In this document: positions 37,607-46,414 of the stretch, in pieces
Layout of the letters: every line of letters begins with the position of its first letter
How positions within the stretch are numbered: the stretch's first letter is position 1
Source: Coriobacteriales bacterium OH1046
Lineage (GTDB): Bacteria > Actinomycetota > Coriobacteriia > Coriobacteriales > Atopobiaceae
Assembly: GCA_004010535.1 (NCBI GenBank)
Contig: RQYE01000005.1
Span: forward strand, 124,001-188,000
Direction: 5' to 3'
Length of the DNA: 64,000 bases
Program-made: the position numbers and the translations under genes
Notes under the pieces: generated by a model
Database searches by the model: none
The model's input: the letters and a program-made list of their open reading frames with translations, nothing else
Told to the model about the DNA's origin: nothing

Positions 37607-39003
37607 AGGTGCCTCACGACCTCGAAACGCTCGAGGTGGTAGTCATCGCGACGCAGATCGATGCCGGCTTTGCTCGCTGCAATGGAGATCTGCTCGTCAA
37701 CGGTATCGACCCCGTCGAGGTCGGGCAGCAGGACGCCACGACGGCCGTCGGAGGTAGCCACAATCACACCATAGCGCACGGGATCGAGCTCGTCGGCCGA
37801 TGCGATCGGCTCGGGTTCGGTGAGGACATCGACATCGTATACGAGCTCTCCGAGCTCGGCAGCCGTGACCGGGGCGAAGCGCGGATCGTGCGTGCCGGCG
37901 GAGATGGCGTTGGCGCAGATCTCTTCCGCGAGGTTCGCGCGCACCGGCAGGATGGTGCCGATGCAGCCGCGCAGCTGCCCATCGACCTTGAGCGAGACGA
38001 AGCACCCCGCGCGGCGTCCGGTCAACTCGGAGGGCAGATCGCGTGGCGGATCGATGTGCCTGCGCTCGCGCACATATGCCTCGAGCGATGAGCGGGCGAG
38101 ACGCACATACGGATCCTCGGCCTCCTTCCGACGAGCAAGATCCTCGCTACGCAATCCCCCCCAGCGCTCCAGGAAGGCACGGCTCTCATCCGCTCCCTCC
38201 GCGCCCGTGGGCGTGAACGCGGCGATGCCGTACCCCACGCCGAAGGGACCTTCATATGAAAGGAGCTCCGGGCTCACCGCCGTGCGGTCGAGCGCGCCGG
38301 CCATCATCTGGAAGCTGCGCAGCCCGCACTCGGCCGCACGCTCGGCGAGCGACGGGTCGAGGGCGAGCAGGTCGAGGAAGTCGCCTGAGGCGAAGTCCGC
38401 CGTGACGCGCGAGTCGAACACGGGGCCCTCGGGCGCGAAACCGTACGGCCCGCTTTCCAGCAGCTTGTGCGAGAGATCGCCCGATGCCACGTACACCACG
38501 CGGCGGCCGAGCTCGGCGGCGACCTGTTGGATGAGCATGCCCATGCGGTAGTGCTCCCCCGCATTGAGGCCCGAGAGCCCGATGCGCACGAGCTTGAAAT
38601 CCTCGAAGTGCTTCCCGATGAAATGGACGGGGATCATCGTGGCGTGGTCGAGGCGTCTCTCGCGCTCGTAGCCGGTACCGCCGGAGATGCCCGCAGCCTC
38701 GCAGGCCTCGGCAAGGGCATCGGTGAGATCCTCGTCATAGGCCACCCGATAGGCGGCACCGTGCGCACCATAGGCCGAGAAGTCGCCCCGTGCCGAGCGG
38801 CCCGGCGAGATGTGGAAATAGTCGCGGTAGAGCGTGGCATGTGGGGACGAGACCACGATGGTCTCGGGCGCGAGCGTGGCGATGCGCCGCCCGACCTCCT
38901 CGTAGGCGTCGACGGTGGCCTGGATGCCCCGCTCGCGGCCCTGGCCTACCTCGGGAATGATGAGCGGCGGATGCGGAACGGCAAACGCGGTGAGAACGGT
39001 CAT
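37603..39003 (-). CDS. AmmeMemoRadiSam fusion protein: AmrB (Memo) + AmrA (AMMECR1)
   Basis: This 466-residue protein joins two domains. Residues 1 to about 265 are a Memo-like class III dioxygenase fold (PHPPLIIPEVGQGRERGIQATVDAYEEV, VVSSPHATLYRDYFHIS, VASGDLSHKL with metal-ligand-type histidines). Residues about 290-466 are an AMMECR1 domain with the signature GCFVSLKVDGQLRGCIGTI. All three AmmeMemoRadiSam components are therefore encoded in two overlapping genes. Comparative genomics has linked this set, but its substrate is not known. Possible roles include modification of a small molecule or RNA base. Confidence 0.92.
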   Translation of the reverse strand: MTVLTAFAVPHPPLIIPEVGQGRERGIQATVDAYEEVGRRIATLAPETIVVSSPHATLYRDYFHISPGRSARGDFSAYGAHGAAYRVAYDEDLTDALAEACEAAGISGGTGYERERRLDHATMIPVHFIGKHFEDFKLVRIGLSGLNAGEHYRMGMLIQQVAAELGRRVVYVASGDLSHKLLESGPYGFAPEGPVFDSRVTADFASGDFLDLLALDPSLAERAAECGLRSFQMMAGALDRTAVSPELLSYEGPFGVGYGIAAFTPTGAEGADESRAFLERWGGLRSEDLARRKEAEDPYVRLARSSLEAYVRERRHIDPPRDLPSELTGRRAGCFVSLKVDGQLRGCIGTILPVRANLAEEICANAISAGTHDPRFAPVTAAELGELVYDVDVLTEPEPIASADELDPVRYGVIVATSDGRRGVLLPDLDGVDTVDEQISIAASKAGIDLRRDDYHLERFEVVRHL

Positions 39004-39223
39004 GGATGCGCCTCCTTTCGTCTGCTCTTTCGCCCATTGTAAGCCCTGTGCATCCGAACGGTGTTTGATTTACGCATCAAGGCATCAAGGGCGAACAGCT
39101 CGGCAAAAGAGCGGCCAGCGAACCGTGAAGCGCCCGTGGTGCGAACATCCGCCCTCACGCGGGAGAGGACTCCCACTGCGCTGCCACTATGGAAACGTCG
39201 GGTTTCACGAGATAGGGGCTCCT

Positions 39224-39913
39224 ATGCCAAGACCGGACGGCCCGGGCGGATTTGCCGCACGCAGCTTCCTCACCGAAGAGGAGAAGACCGACGCGCCGCA
39301 CGTCACCAAGGAGCTGCTCGCAGCGGGCGGTATACACCATGGGCTCTACGAGACGCAGTTCAGGCAGGCCATCGAGAGCGAGCAAACGGATTCGGGAAAC
39401 GGCCCGGCACTCGACATCCAAGCGCTCTCTACGGGCTTCGACGTGCACCGCATCACCGAAGCCGCTATCGCCGACGTATATCTGCTTGCCCAGGCGAACC
39501 GCCTTTACTACGAGTACCTGCATACCGAACCCACCGTGGCAGGGCTCACCGAGGTCATCAGCGAGGTGCCCGAGGGGACGAGCCTCGCCGATAAGCATTT
39601 CGTGGGCTTTTACAACGAGGGTGGAGAGCTTGTGGCCATCATGGACCTCATCACGGGCTACCCCGAAACAGATAACGCCTTCATCGGCTGGTTCATGCTG
39701 GATGTCGACCATCAGCGCAAGGGCATCGGCTCCCAGCTCTTCGCCGACGTGCGTGCCGCGCTTTCGGCACAGGGCTACAACCATTTGGAGCTTGGCGTCA
39801 TCACCGACAACAAGGAGGCCAAGGGGTTCTGGGAGGCTCAAGGCTTTGCACCGACGGGCCGCATCGTCGATAACGGAGAATACAGCGTGACGGTCTACTC
39901 GCGGGATATCTGA
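39224..39913 (+). CDS. GNAT family N-acetyltransferase
   Basis: The 229-residue protein has about 65 N-terminal residues without known similarity, then a GNAT domain. It contains VYLLAQANRLYYEYLHTEPT, FVGFYNEGGELVAIMDLITGYPETDNAFIGWFMLDVDHQRKGIGSQLFADV, in which HQRKGIGSQL is the acetyl-CoA loop, and NKEAKGFWEAQGF as motif B. Acceptor unknown. The start at 39224 follows AGGGG by 6 bases; open frame further upstream has no similarity. It is divergent from the AmmeMemoRadiSam genes. Confidence 0.8.
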   Translation: MPRPDGPGGFAARSFLTEEEKTDAPHVTKELLAAGGIHHGLYETQFRQAIESEQTDSGNGPALDIQALSTGFDVHRITEAAIADVYLLAQANRLYYEYLHTEPTVAGLTEVISEVPEGTSLADKHFVGFYNEGGELVAIMDLITGYPETDNAFIGWFMLDVDHQRKGIGSQLFADVRAALSAQGYNHLELGVITDNKEAKGFWEAQGFAPTGRIVDNGEYSVTVYSRDI

Positions 39914-40272
39914 TCGGGACATCTTGCCGCGCACGCCGTCTCATGCAGAATACTCCACATCCAGTTTCGATGTCTTTCCTCTTTCAAGCTTGGCGATACC
40001 AAGGCGCGAGGGTCGCGCGAGCACCGCACTTCGCCCGTGCAAGGCCTCCGCGTCCTCGCTTGCGCCTCAAGAAACCCCAACATATAGATGGGCAGGTAAT
40101 CGACACGCCCTGTCCTCGAGACGTTAGCATCGCCGAACACAAGCGCCTCGTCGAACGCGTAGATCTCGGTTGCCAGCAGATTGTCCAGGGCGTTGTGGCG
40201 GCGATAGTCCTTACCCGACTTGATCTCGCAAAGCGTCACGCCGCCGTGCTTGCGCTGGAGTACGAAGCCGAT
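39895..40272 (-). pseudogene. 3' remnant of a DUF4143-type AAA ATPase gene
   Basis: The minus strand reads IGFVLQRKHGGVTLCEIKSGKDYRRHNALDNLLATEIYAFDEALVFGDANVSRTGRVDYLPIYMLGFL, the C-terminal nuclease-like region found in ATP-binding proteins with DUF4143. The ATPase part is missing. The sequence runs into the 3' end of the LUD gene, and its own C-terminus is followed by unrelated residues. It is a truncated leftover, distinct from the intact family member at 55742-56911. Confidence 0.75.
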
Positions 40273-40273
40273 C

Positions 40274-40903
40274 CTAGAACCCCAGGTTGTCGTTCACCAG
40301 GATCACGTGGATGCGACCCGCATGGCGCGAGAAACGCGTCATCAAGAACTGGCAGCAGATGGTATCCGGCGATTTGCAGTCGGAGCAGGCACCCGTCTTG
40401 GTGCAGGGCGTGGTGAGGCCGAAACGCTGCGTATTGATGGGTGCCGCCACGTTGCGGGCGCGCTTGTAGGCGGAGTCGATATCGGGGCAGACCTTGTTCA
40501 TGCCCACGATCAGCACGACCTTCCTGGGTCCCTGCGCGATAGCCGAGACGCGGTTTGCGTTGCCGTCGATGTTGATCATCACGCCGTCCTCGGTGATGGC
40601 GTTCGCACTGGCGAGGAACACGTCGGCATCATAGGCCGCGAGCATGGCGGCGCGTTTGTCCTCCATCTCGTCACGATCGATGAAATGGTACTCGCCCGCC
40701 TTGAGGGCTTCGACCAAACCGATCTCGTGCACGCTCATACCGCCGCCCATGGTGACGGTCGCCCCTTCGGGGATGAGCGCAAGCGCAATCGAACGCGCCT
40801 CGTCGGCATCCGCCGCATAGTAGCCGGTCATGTTCCGCGAGGCCAAGCCCTTAATGACCTTGCCTGCAAGCAGCTCGTTCCTCTTGATGATGGTGGCGTC
40901 CAT
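40274..40903 (-). CDS. LUD domain (DUF162) protein
   Basis: The 209-residue protein matches the LutC/YkgG LUD family: SRNMTGYYAADADEARSIALALIPEGATVTMGGGMSVHEIGLVEALK, LASANAITEDGVMINIDGNANRVSAIAQGPRKVVLIVGMNKV and a cysteine-rich stretch TPCTKTGACSDCKSPDTICC that may bind a metal. LutC acts with LutA/LutB in lactate oxidation; single LUD proteins like this occur widely in anaerobes without them. The start at 40903 follows a run of G. Its end abuts the DUF4143 remnant. Confidence 0.88.
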   Translation of the reverse strand: MDATIIKRNELLAGKVIKGLASRNMTGYYAADADEARSIALALIPEGATVTMGGGMSVHEIGLVEALKAGEYHFIDRDEMEDKRAAMLAAYDADVFLASANAITEDGVMINIDGNANRVSAIAQGPRKVVLIVGMNKVCPDIDSAYKRARNVAAPINTQRFGLTTPCTKTGACSDCKSPDTICCQFLMTRFSRHAGRIHVILVNDNLGF

Positions 40904-41096
40904 CCTGCCCCCCTTTACGCAGATGCAATGACATATCGATTGTATTCCACGCGCGGCCGATACGGCTATGCAACGATGGAAGCGACAGGAACGCGCCCGC
41001 TCGATACGAGCGGAGCCATGGCGAAGATGGCCATCATCGGTAGCGTCGTCATCGATGAGCATCTACGGGAAGAAGCGCTGCTATCGCAGCACATAG

Positions 41097-41404
41097 GGCA
41101 CCTCGGTTGCCAAGGTCTTCGACCTCACGGCCGCTTCCACGGGCACCCATGAGAAGGCTCTCATCGTCCGTGGAAGCGGCACCGTCGAGGACCTTGCCGA
41201 ACTCGATCTGGCCCATGCGCCGCCCTTCTCGAACGCCAAGGATCCCGTCAACATGGCGGGCTTCGTGGCCGAGAACCAGATGGCGGAACTCGTGCGCCGT
41301 CGGCGTGCGCACCTACAATGCCGCGCGCAGCCTCATGCAAGCGGGTTTCGCAAAGGCCGGCGTCTATCCGGCAAGGACGGCATTTTGGAGGACCACGCAT
41401 CTTG
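41097..41404 (+). pseudogene. remnant of a CoA-disulfide reductase/rhodanese gene
   Basis: One frame from 41097 reads GTSVAKVFDLTAASTGTHEKALIV and then DLAELDLAHAPPFSNAKDPVNMAGFVAENQM, the dimerisation domain of the NADH oxidase/CoA-disulfide reductase family. A second frame, shifted by one base, continues with VGVRTYNAARSLMQAGFAKAGVYP, matching the rhodanese domain fused to such enzymes. The FAD/NAD-binding part and the middle of the rhodanese domain are missing. It is clearly inactive. Confidence 0.8.
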
Positions 41405-41527
41405 ATGTGGCCGCCCGCACCGAAGAGCTCGTGGAAAGGTGGCGCTTTTACTACACAAGATAGAATGGGCAAGTAACGCAGGTAGGCTCTTTGCCGTTCG
41501 GATCAGTGGGGAACGTTTGCTTTTGCG

Positions 41528-41992
41528 TCACATGTACAGATGCAGGGCGAGCGCCACTCCCATGATGACAAGACCGATGATACGCGTGATGATCGTCACA
41601 CTACGGATGGGTACTGACTGGAAGGTCTCGAACGATGATATGGGGTATGGGAAGATCACCAAAAATGCCCCCGCCACAGCAAGAAACACCCGGATTGCCA
41701 CACTATGGTCATTGAAAAACGATACGATGAGAATTGCAAGAGCCGCTAAAAAGAAGCCGGCATAGAGGAAGGTCTTATATCTCCCATCCCTCTCGATATA
41801 AACCTCAACGGCGTGAGCACACGAATTGCCGCATACAGGGAAATGGCGCGTCTTTGCAAGCACGAATTGGCGCTCATCCATATTCTCGGATAGGGGTTTC
41901 CCACAATTAATGCAGCGATCATGATCGACATAACTGCTGATAGTACTAGGAACACGTGGATTGAATTTAAGGTTGCGCTTCTTCTTTGCCAT
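41528..41992 (-). CDS. small membrane protein with zinc-ribbon-like N-terminus
   Basis: The 154-residue protein starts with a basic tail (AKKKRNLKFNPRVPS), then has a cysteine motif CINCGKPLSENMDERQFVLAKTRHFPVCGNSCAHAVEVY that looks like a zinc ribbon, and then three hydrophobic segments. The function is unknown. The start at 41992 follows GGGAGGG. It is the first of several genes with visibly lower GC content than the flanking DNA. Confidence 0.65.
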   Translation of the reverse strand: MAKKKRNLKFNPRVPSTISSYVDHDRCINCGKPLSENMDERQFVLAKTRHFPVCGNSCAHAVEVYIERDGRYKTFLYAGFFLAALAILIVSFFNDHSVAIRVFLAVAGAFLVIFPYPISSFETFQSVPIRSVTIITRIIGLVIMGVALALHLYM

Positions 41993-42053
41993 GGCCCTCC
42001 CTGCAGCGAATAATCCGAGTACCTTGGATACGTATTCGAGGCTTTTCGTCCAC

Positions 42054-42698
42054 TCATTTCTTACGGTAGCTCGGATACGCATCAACGAACGGTTGCACCT
42101 GCTCAGGAGCCAAGTTCTTCCCGCCCCCTGCGAGACGCGTATTGTAGTAGAGGTGAGCAACATATTCGATCTGTTCGGCAACATCGAGCGCGTAGGCGAT
42201 ATCGGCGCCAACCGTCAGAAGCCCATGATTGCCCAGCAGACAGGCAAAGCGATCGTCCCCCATGGCATCGAACACCGTCTGCGCGAGTTCGTAGGTACCC
42301 GGCCTCACGAAGGGAATGCAGGGTACATCATGTCCGCTATAGGCGATATTATAGTGGACCGGTTCTATCGACCAATGCATGCACGCGCAGGTAGTCGCGA
42401 AGATTGAGTGGGTATGGATAACACCCGTGATCCCTGGTCGCATCTGGTAGAAGATGCGATGCAAATCGTACTCGCTCGACGGCTTCGCAGTGCCGTCTAC
42501 CTTCTCCCCATCGGGCGTGAGAACCACGACATCCTCGGGAAGGATCCGGTAATAGTCCATACCAGACGGGCAGATTGCCATCAGGCCCCTGTCAGGGTTA
42601 TAGACGCTGACGTTCCCAAACGTCCCCGACGTGAGTCCAAGCTCGCACATCTTGATACCGTACTCGACGACAAGCTCACGTTCCTCTTGAAGAATCAT
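42054..42698 (-). CDS. class II aldolase, L-fuculose-phosphate aldolase-like
   Basis: The 214-residue protein is full length for the FucA/AraD family. Zinc ligands H95 and H97 are in VIHTHSIFAT, a third His is in GNHGLLTVG, and the catalytic acid E76 is in KPSSEYDLHR, as in true aldolases. SGTFGNVSVY and CPSGMDYY bind phosphate. It should split a ketose 1-phosphate or related sugar acid phosphate into DHAP and an aldehyde. It follows the 2-hydroxyacid dehydrogenase gene by 22 bases in the sugar island. Confidence 0.88.
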   Translation of the reverse strand: MILQEERELVVEYGIKMCELGLTSGTFGNVSVYNPDRGLMAICPSGMDYYRILPEDVVVLTPDGEKVDGTAKPSSEYDLHRIFYQMRPGITGVIHTHSIFATTCACMHWSIEPVHYNIAYSGHDVPCIPFVRPGTYELAQTVFDAMGDDRFACLLGNHGLLTVGADIAYALDVAEQIEYVAHLYYNTRLAGGGKNLAPEQVQPFVDAYPSYRKK

Positions 42699-42720
42699 AT
42701 CGGCTCCAATCGATCGAGTG

Positions 42721-43806
42721 CTAAAGCTTGAGATTCCTGTAGTTCACGATACGCTCGGTCTTTCCCTGTTCGAGGATGTTGTCCACCTCTTTCATCAGGA
42801 GGAACGGAGAGCGTGAGATAGCATCCACGGTCTGTCCTGCTATATGACTCGTAATCGTCACATTATCGAGCGAAAGCAGGGGACTTGAGCTACTCAGAGG
42901 CTCGCTGTCGTAAACATCAAGTGCAGCCCCTGCAATAGCATGCTGGGAAAGAGCATCGATAAGATCCCCCTCATTGACAAGACCCCCACGGGCGGTGTTC
43001 ACGAAGTACGCCGATGGCTTCATCAGGGAGAAGAGGCGCTTGTCGAAGGAGCGTGCGTTTTCCTCGGTAAGGCGGACATGCAGGCTCACGACGTCAGCTC
43101 GCGAGAAGACCTCCTCGACACTGCCGACAAGCTCGAGGTCATCGAGGCCATTGTGTTTGAGACGTTCTCGGTCGGGATAGGGTTCATAGGCGATGAGATT
43201 CACGCCCAGAGCCTTGAGGCGCCATGCAAGCTCTATACCAACGTTACCGAGACCGATAAGACCGATAAGCATGGTATCGAGAGTCGTCACATACTCTTGG
43301 TTGGAAAACTTTTTCTGCCAGACACCCGTTTTGAGTGCAGCGTGGGAGTTAGCGATATTGCGTGTTACAGAAATGATGAGTCCAAGGGCGAATTCCGCAA
43401 CCGGTATTGCGTTGCGGATCACGTTGATGACGGGAATACCGCGTTCGGTTGCAGCAGCAATATCGATGTGTTCAAGCCCTCCTCGACTGGTAAGGATAGC
43501 TCTCAGCGAGGGAGCCCCTTCGATAACCCGACGCGGAATCGGACTGAGGTGATCAACAATTACCGTCGCATCAGCTACAGCCTTGAGAAGGCCTTCGGCT
43601 ATAGGTTCGGCCTCGGCTCCATTGCGTTCGATGTTGAGCTGATGCTCTGCGAACTCCTGGGGAGTGCGAGGAAACCACGCCAGTTTGACAACAGATGCGG
43701 CATTGACCGCAGAAGCACGTACAGCCTCCTCGATGGTGTCCGGAGAAACCATACAGTCTCCGATGACGCATACGTTCTGCGGCTCATCTTTCAGATAATC
43801 AAGCAT
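42721..43806 (-). CDS. D-isomer-specific 2-hydroxyacid dehydrogenase
   Basis: The 361-residue NAD-dependent enzyme has the flanking domain first (IVDHLSPIPRRVIEGAPSLRAILTSRGGLEHID), a Rossmann domain with IGLIGLGNVGIELAWRLKALGVNLIAYEP, the catalytic arginine and glutamate regions in VNTARGGLVNEGDL and LDVYDSEPL, and the histidine in ITSHIAGQT. It would reduce or oxidise a 2-oxo/2-hydroxy acid. A strong hairpin separates it from the upstream EIIC gene. In a sugar island its substrate may be a sugar acid phosphate or an aldehyde-derived acid. Confidence 0.88.
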   Translation of the reverse strand: MLDYLKDEPQNVCVIGDCMVSPDTIEEAVRASAVNAASVVKLAWFPRTPQEFAEHQLNIERNGAEAEPIAEGLLKAVADATVIVDHLSPIPRRVIEGAPSLRAILTSRGGLEHIDIAAATERGIPVINVIRNAIPVAEFALGLIISVTRNIANSHAALKTGVWQKKFSNQEYVTTLDTMLIGLIGLGNVGIELAWRLKALGVNLIAYEPYPDRERLKHNGLDDLELVGSVEEVFSRADVVSLHVRLTEENARSFDKRLFSLMKPSAYFVNTARGGLVNEGDLIDALSQHAIAGAALDVYDSEPLSSSSPLLSLDNVTITSHIAGQTVDAISRSPFLLMKEVDNILEQGKTERIVNYRNLKL

Positions 43807-43819
43807 CTTGCCCCTCTCG

Positions 43820-43859
43820 GAGAATCGGTCGTCGAGGGGGGTCCGACGACCGATTTCTC
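43820..43859 (-). terminator. intercistronic hairpin between the EIIC and dehydrogenase genes
   Basis: GAGAATCGGTCGTCG pairs with CGACGACCGATTTCTC (15 pairs, one bulged T) around 9 bases. On the minus strand it lies immediately ahead of the dehydrogenase ribosome binding site and has no T-tract. It may attenuate or process the message so that PTS genes are expressed more than the enzymes after them. Confidence 0.7.
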
Positions 43860-43888
43860 GGACTGAAACGCCTCATCGTGCAAAATGC

Positions 43889-45307
43889 CTACGCAGCGGG
43901 AACCTCGGCACCGGTGGAGATCAGGGCATTCTCTTCAACCCAGTCGACGATAGTAGCCTTGTTCTTCTTGAAGATGAGGTAGAGGACGAAGTAGAAAGCG
44001 ATGACCAGACCGAAGATCAGCGGATTCTGGGACCAGAATGCATAGAAGATGGCTGCGATGAGCGGATGGCACATGATGCCGAAGCTCATGATGTAGACGC
44101 CTTCTTGCGGAAGCTGGAAACCGGTGGAGATGGCGACCTCGGTGAAGGTAGGAGCCAGCTGGGAGGCAACGATGAGGCCCAAACCGAACCAGATAGCGCC
44201 CATGACAAGGGACTTGGCAACGTTGCCGTTGGATGAGGCGACGAAAACCTCGACCATATACGGCAGAGCGCAGAGGTCGGCCATGGGAAGGATCGTGTTG
44301 CCCGGAAGAACGAATGAAAGGCCGAGCATAACAGGAATCAGCAGCGTACCGGTAACGAGTGTATTGGGCTCACCGTAACCAGCAGCATCGTTGATCGAAA
44401 GGTACCAGTCGCGGCCGGCACCGGATTTGGCAGCCTTGGCCTTGTAGGCATCGGTCATAGCCGTGAAAGCTGAGGCGAAGATACCGCCAACCTTCGGGAA
44501 AATCGCCATGATGGCGGCAGTGTTGACGGCAACAGAGGTGATGGTTCCCCAAGAGGAGAGCTCGGCGAGGGCATTGAAATTACCTAGGATACCGATAATA
44601 AGGCCGACAATGAGACCGATGAACATCGGCTCTCCGAAGATGCCCAGCTTCTTCTGAATGGAATTGGCATCGAGGCGAATTCTGTTCATCCCGATCTTGG
44701 AGAGCAGCCAGTTCATACCGAGGGCATACGGCGTCGACTCGAGGTGATGCGGAGCAGTCATGCAGCACTGGGGATACTGATAGTAAGTAGACCAGCGCTT
44801 GGCCATGACTTCCGAGAAGAGAAGGATGTAGAGCAGCTGGGTGACCATGCATGCCATGGCAAGCCACATATTGCCGGTCAAAGCGTAGATCAGCGAGCCC
44901 CAGACCATGAAGGAATAGTTATTCCACAGATCGGAAGCCATGAAGACATCGGTCCACCTCGCAAAGAAGAGGATGAGTTCGAGCGCGATGGCAACGCCGA
45001 TGAACAGGATGCCAACCGTCGACGAGTAGGCGATGACTGAGGTAGACTGCCAGCCGGTATCAAGTGCGGGCAAGTTAACACCGGCATTCTCGACCATCTG
45101 GTTGACGACGGGTGCGACGATACCGGAATACGAATTGATGACCAAACTGAAGCCTGCAAGGCCGACAGCGGCAAGCAGGGCGGATCTGAACGCTTTGGCA
45201 TTGTCAAGCCCCATGAAACGACCGATAACGAAAAGAATAACTGGGACGATAACAACAGAGCCGAAAGTCGAGAAGACCGTATTCATTGCAGAGATGAAGG
45301 CTTCCAT
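43889..45307 (-). CDS. PTS EIIC, galactitol (Gat) family
   Basis: The 472-residue membrane protein is full length for the Gat-type EIIC family. It has about ten hydrophobic segments and the landmarks FVIGRFMGLDNAKAFRSALLAAVGLAGFSLVINSY, MNRIRLDANSIQKKLGIFGEP and ISTGFQLPQEGVYIMSFG. It forms the sugar channel and binding site. Gat-family members carry galactitol, ribitol, arabitol and similar polyols. It is cotranscribed after the EIIA and EIIB genes. Confidence 0.93.
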   Translation of the reverse strand: MEAFISAMNTVFSTFGSVVIVPVILFVIGRFMGLDNAKAFRSALLAAVGLAGFSLVINSYSGIVAPVVNQMVENAGVNLPALDTGWQSTSVIAYSSTVGILFIGVAIALELILFFARWTDVFMASDLWNNYSFMVWGSLIYALTGNMWLAMACMVTQLLYILLFSEVMAKRWSTYYQYPQCCMTAPHHLESTPYALGMNWLLSKIGMNRIRLDANSIQKKLGIFGEPMFIGLIVGLIIGILGNFNALAELSSWGTITSVAVNTAAIMAIFPKVGGIFASAFTAMTDAYKAKAAKSGAGRDWYLSINDAAGYGEPNTLVTGTLLIPVMLGLSFVLPGNTILPMADLCALPYMVEVFVASSNGNVAKSLVMGAIWFGLGLIVASQLAPTFTEVAISTGFQLPQEGVYIMSFGIMCHPLIAAIFYAFWSQNPLIFGLVIAFYFVLYLIFKKNKATIVDWVEENALISTGAEVPAA

Positions 45308-45392
45308 AACACTCCCTTCTTAGCGATGGATGAAATGTGTTGCATGTACGGCCGGGTTGAGCGCAGACCCCCCTCCCGAAAACCGCGCTGCG

Positions 45393-45686
45393 CTACTCGG
45401 CGTTAAGAATAGCTAGACAATCATCGACAACCTGCTGCTCTGCAAGACCAGTAAGCATACCGACGGCATTGACTTTAGGCACATCGAAGTCTTGGTACAC
45501 TGGACTCACGCACGCCATAAGTGAGAAGCCCCCTGCGGCGAGAGCGGTCTCGGCGGAATTGGGACTGCATTCCACACAGTGGACATCGTAACCATACTGG
45601 GCTAGGGCATCCTTAATCTTTTGGGCAACCATTGAGGAGCTCACGGTACCTGAGCCGCACACGCAAAGAATCTTGACTGTTTTCAT
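45393..45686 (-). CDS. PTS EIIB, galactitol family
   Basis: This 97-residue cytoplasmic phosphocarrier has the P-loop-like active site ILCVCGSGTVSSSMVAQKI, with the phosphocysteine most likely C10. It passes phosphate from EIIA to the polyol held by EIIC. It lies between the EIIA and EIIC genes. Confidence 0.93.
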   Translation of the reverse strand: MKTVKILCVCGSGTVSSSMVAQKIKDALAQYGYDVHCVECSPNSAETALAAGGFSLMACVSPVYQDFDVPKVNAVGMLTGLAEQQVVDDCLAILNAE

Positions 45687-45801
45687 TATCGATTCCTCCT
45701 AATTCCTCTTTCTTTTCGATCCGCAATGAATATCTTTTAACTACCGTTGGTTCATGTACTCGCCGTGCAATCCGCCTGCTATGTGTTGCAAGAAATATCC
45801 G

Positions 45802-46257
45802 CTACCCGATGTACCGACGAGCAGCCTCGAACAGTTCTTGAGTGCCACGAGCATTTGCAAACTCGATCATCGCCTCATCGTTCACGAAAACCCCCATCAT
45901 GTTCGAGAGCGTTTCAAGCTGCTTTTTCGGATCGGATATAGCCATCATGAACAGGATTTCCGCCGATACCCTGACATCGCCTTCTCCCATATGGCGAAAC
46001 TCGACTGGATGAGCGAGCTTAGCAACACAGACGGCGGGCGCTATTACATGGACTCCAAAGGTATGCGGCATCGCAACTCCCATGGTGCGAAGCTGCAAGC
46101 CCGTTGGATATTCCTTCTCCCGCTGAATAACGGCATCGATAAAGGTATCGCGCACATAGCCATGCTCGAGAAGCGGAGCGCCGATTTGGCGAATCGCATC
46201 TTCCGCATTTTCTGCATCCACATCGAACAAGATCAGCTCTCTATGAACTGCTTTCAC
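45802..46257 (-). CDS. PTS EIIA, fructose/mannitol-galactitol type
   Basis: This 151-residue protein belongs to the PTS_EIIA_2 family. The active-site His65 is in GVAMPHTFGVH, and REKEYPTGLQL precedes it as in GatA. The GTG at 46257 is preferred because AAAGGAGG lies 6 bases upstream; a longer frame from an ATG at 46287 would place that site inside the gene. It is the first gene of the PTS operon, divergent from the SorC-type regulator gene. Confidence 0.9.
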   Translation of the reverse strand: MKAVHRELILFDVDAENAEDAIRQIGAPLLEHGYVRDTFIDAVIQREKEYPTGLQLRTMGVAMPHTFGVHVIAPAVCVAKLAHPVEFRHMGEGDVRVSAEILFMMAISDPKKQLETLSNMMGVFVNDEAMIEFANARGTQELFEAARRYIG

Positions 46258-46414
46258 TGTTTTCCTCCTTTCGTTTTTAAACGTCATGTATCGCGCATGA
46301 ATACAAAATTCGGAGTTCTCATGTATCCCTCTCTCGGAGCTTTTCCCTCCACTTCCTGCGATCTAACCTGTTAAAAGCATCCCGCTTCCGACGTTTGTAT
46401 AAGGAGCCTAGGCT

